Under the pieces are notes generated by a model, which saw only the letters and a program-made list of their open reading frames with translations, did no database searches and was not told where the DNA came from. This document shows positions 6,227 to 6,368 of a stretch of 6,368 nt of DNA, piece by piece. The stretch's first letter is position 1. Each line of letters opens with the position of its first letter. This stretch comes from Planctomycetaceae bacterium UBA6894 (lineage in GTDB: Bacteria > Planctomycetota > Planctomycetia > Gemmatales > Gemmataceae): assembly GCA_002451275.1 (NCBI GenBank), contig DKBS01000020.1:15577-21944 (forward strand), given 5' to 3'. The translations under genes were made by a program, and so were the position numbers.

Positions 6227-6368
6227 AAAGCAGTTGAGGCTACCCAGCCCCAGGCGGGCCCGCTTCACCAAGTCAGATTCCTAAAGCTTTGCAAATCCAA
6301 CCGCGCAGCAGGCGGTACGGAGTTGTGAAGTTTTAGCCAGGGACTGGTCTGGTCCCACCAAATTGGAC
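6227..6368. other. Right-edge non-coding sequence
   Basis: I find no gene, tRNA or convincing terminator. GCGGGCCCGC (6254-6263), 28 bases after the TGA of the preceding gene, is a perfect 10-base palindrome without a T-run. GGGAC...GTCCC near 6341-6357 forms a short 5-bp stem. Either could be chance. Confidence 0.3.

Noticed and set aside
6338..6356. tRNA-like 3' end (GGTCCCACCA) near the right edge
   Set aside because: There is no T-loop consensus, anticodon arm or acceptor partner upstream.

Overview
The window is a GC-rich bacterial chromosome segment. Two lines I counted gave 44 of 60 G+C inside the flavoprotein gene (4141-4200) and 31 of 60 inside the last gene (5581-5640). The best taxonomic clue is the gene at 1526-2497. 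Its N-terminal half carries the features I associate with the TIGR03067 domain, a family almost confined to Planctomycetes: a GTW motif near the start, then GIY, then a GDxLxLCF block followed by RPxxF. A mercuric-reductase-like flavoprotein with a 'PPGW.NP' N-terminal lead-in also fits a planctomycete. I infer a Gemmata-like organism, but no rRNA or marker gene is present to confirm it.

Layout: the left half is read on the minus strand. It holds the N-terminal third to half of riboflavin synthase (cut by the left edge, start at 301), a complete CDP-diacylglycerol-serine O-phosphatidyltransferase (387-1256), a 269-base non-coding gap with a strong hairpin terminator, and an exported TIGR03067-type protein (1526-2497). 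A 167-base divergent gap follows. The right half is read on the plus strand. An exported SMP-30/gluconolactonase-like protein (2665-3558) overlaps by four bases (ATGA) a MerA/lipoamide-dehydrogenase-like FAD oxidoreductase (3555-5045). After a 158-base A-rich spacer comes an unrecognised 340-residue protein (5204-6226), whose C-terminal half resembles the YfeS/MolR-type domain. The last 142 bases show no gene.

How the genes work together: riboflavin synthase and PssA are housekeeping genes for flavin and phospholipid synthesis. They lie 85 bases apart on one strand and could be co-transcribed. The lactonase and the flavoprotein are very probably translationally coupled, so they may serve one unknown process. 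Riboflavin synthase and the flavoprotein share flavin only in a general sense; their genes are on opposite strands and I infer no link. The last gene stands apart in composition and looks like an acquired or fast-evolving accessory gene. I see no CRISPR array, transposase, tRNA, rRNA or phage gene, and no clearly new multi-gene system. The least explained items are the last gene, the two-domain exported protein and the coupled lactonase-flavoprotein pair.
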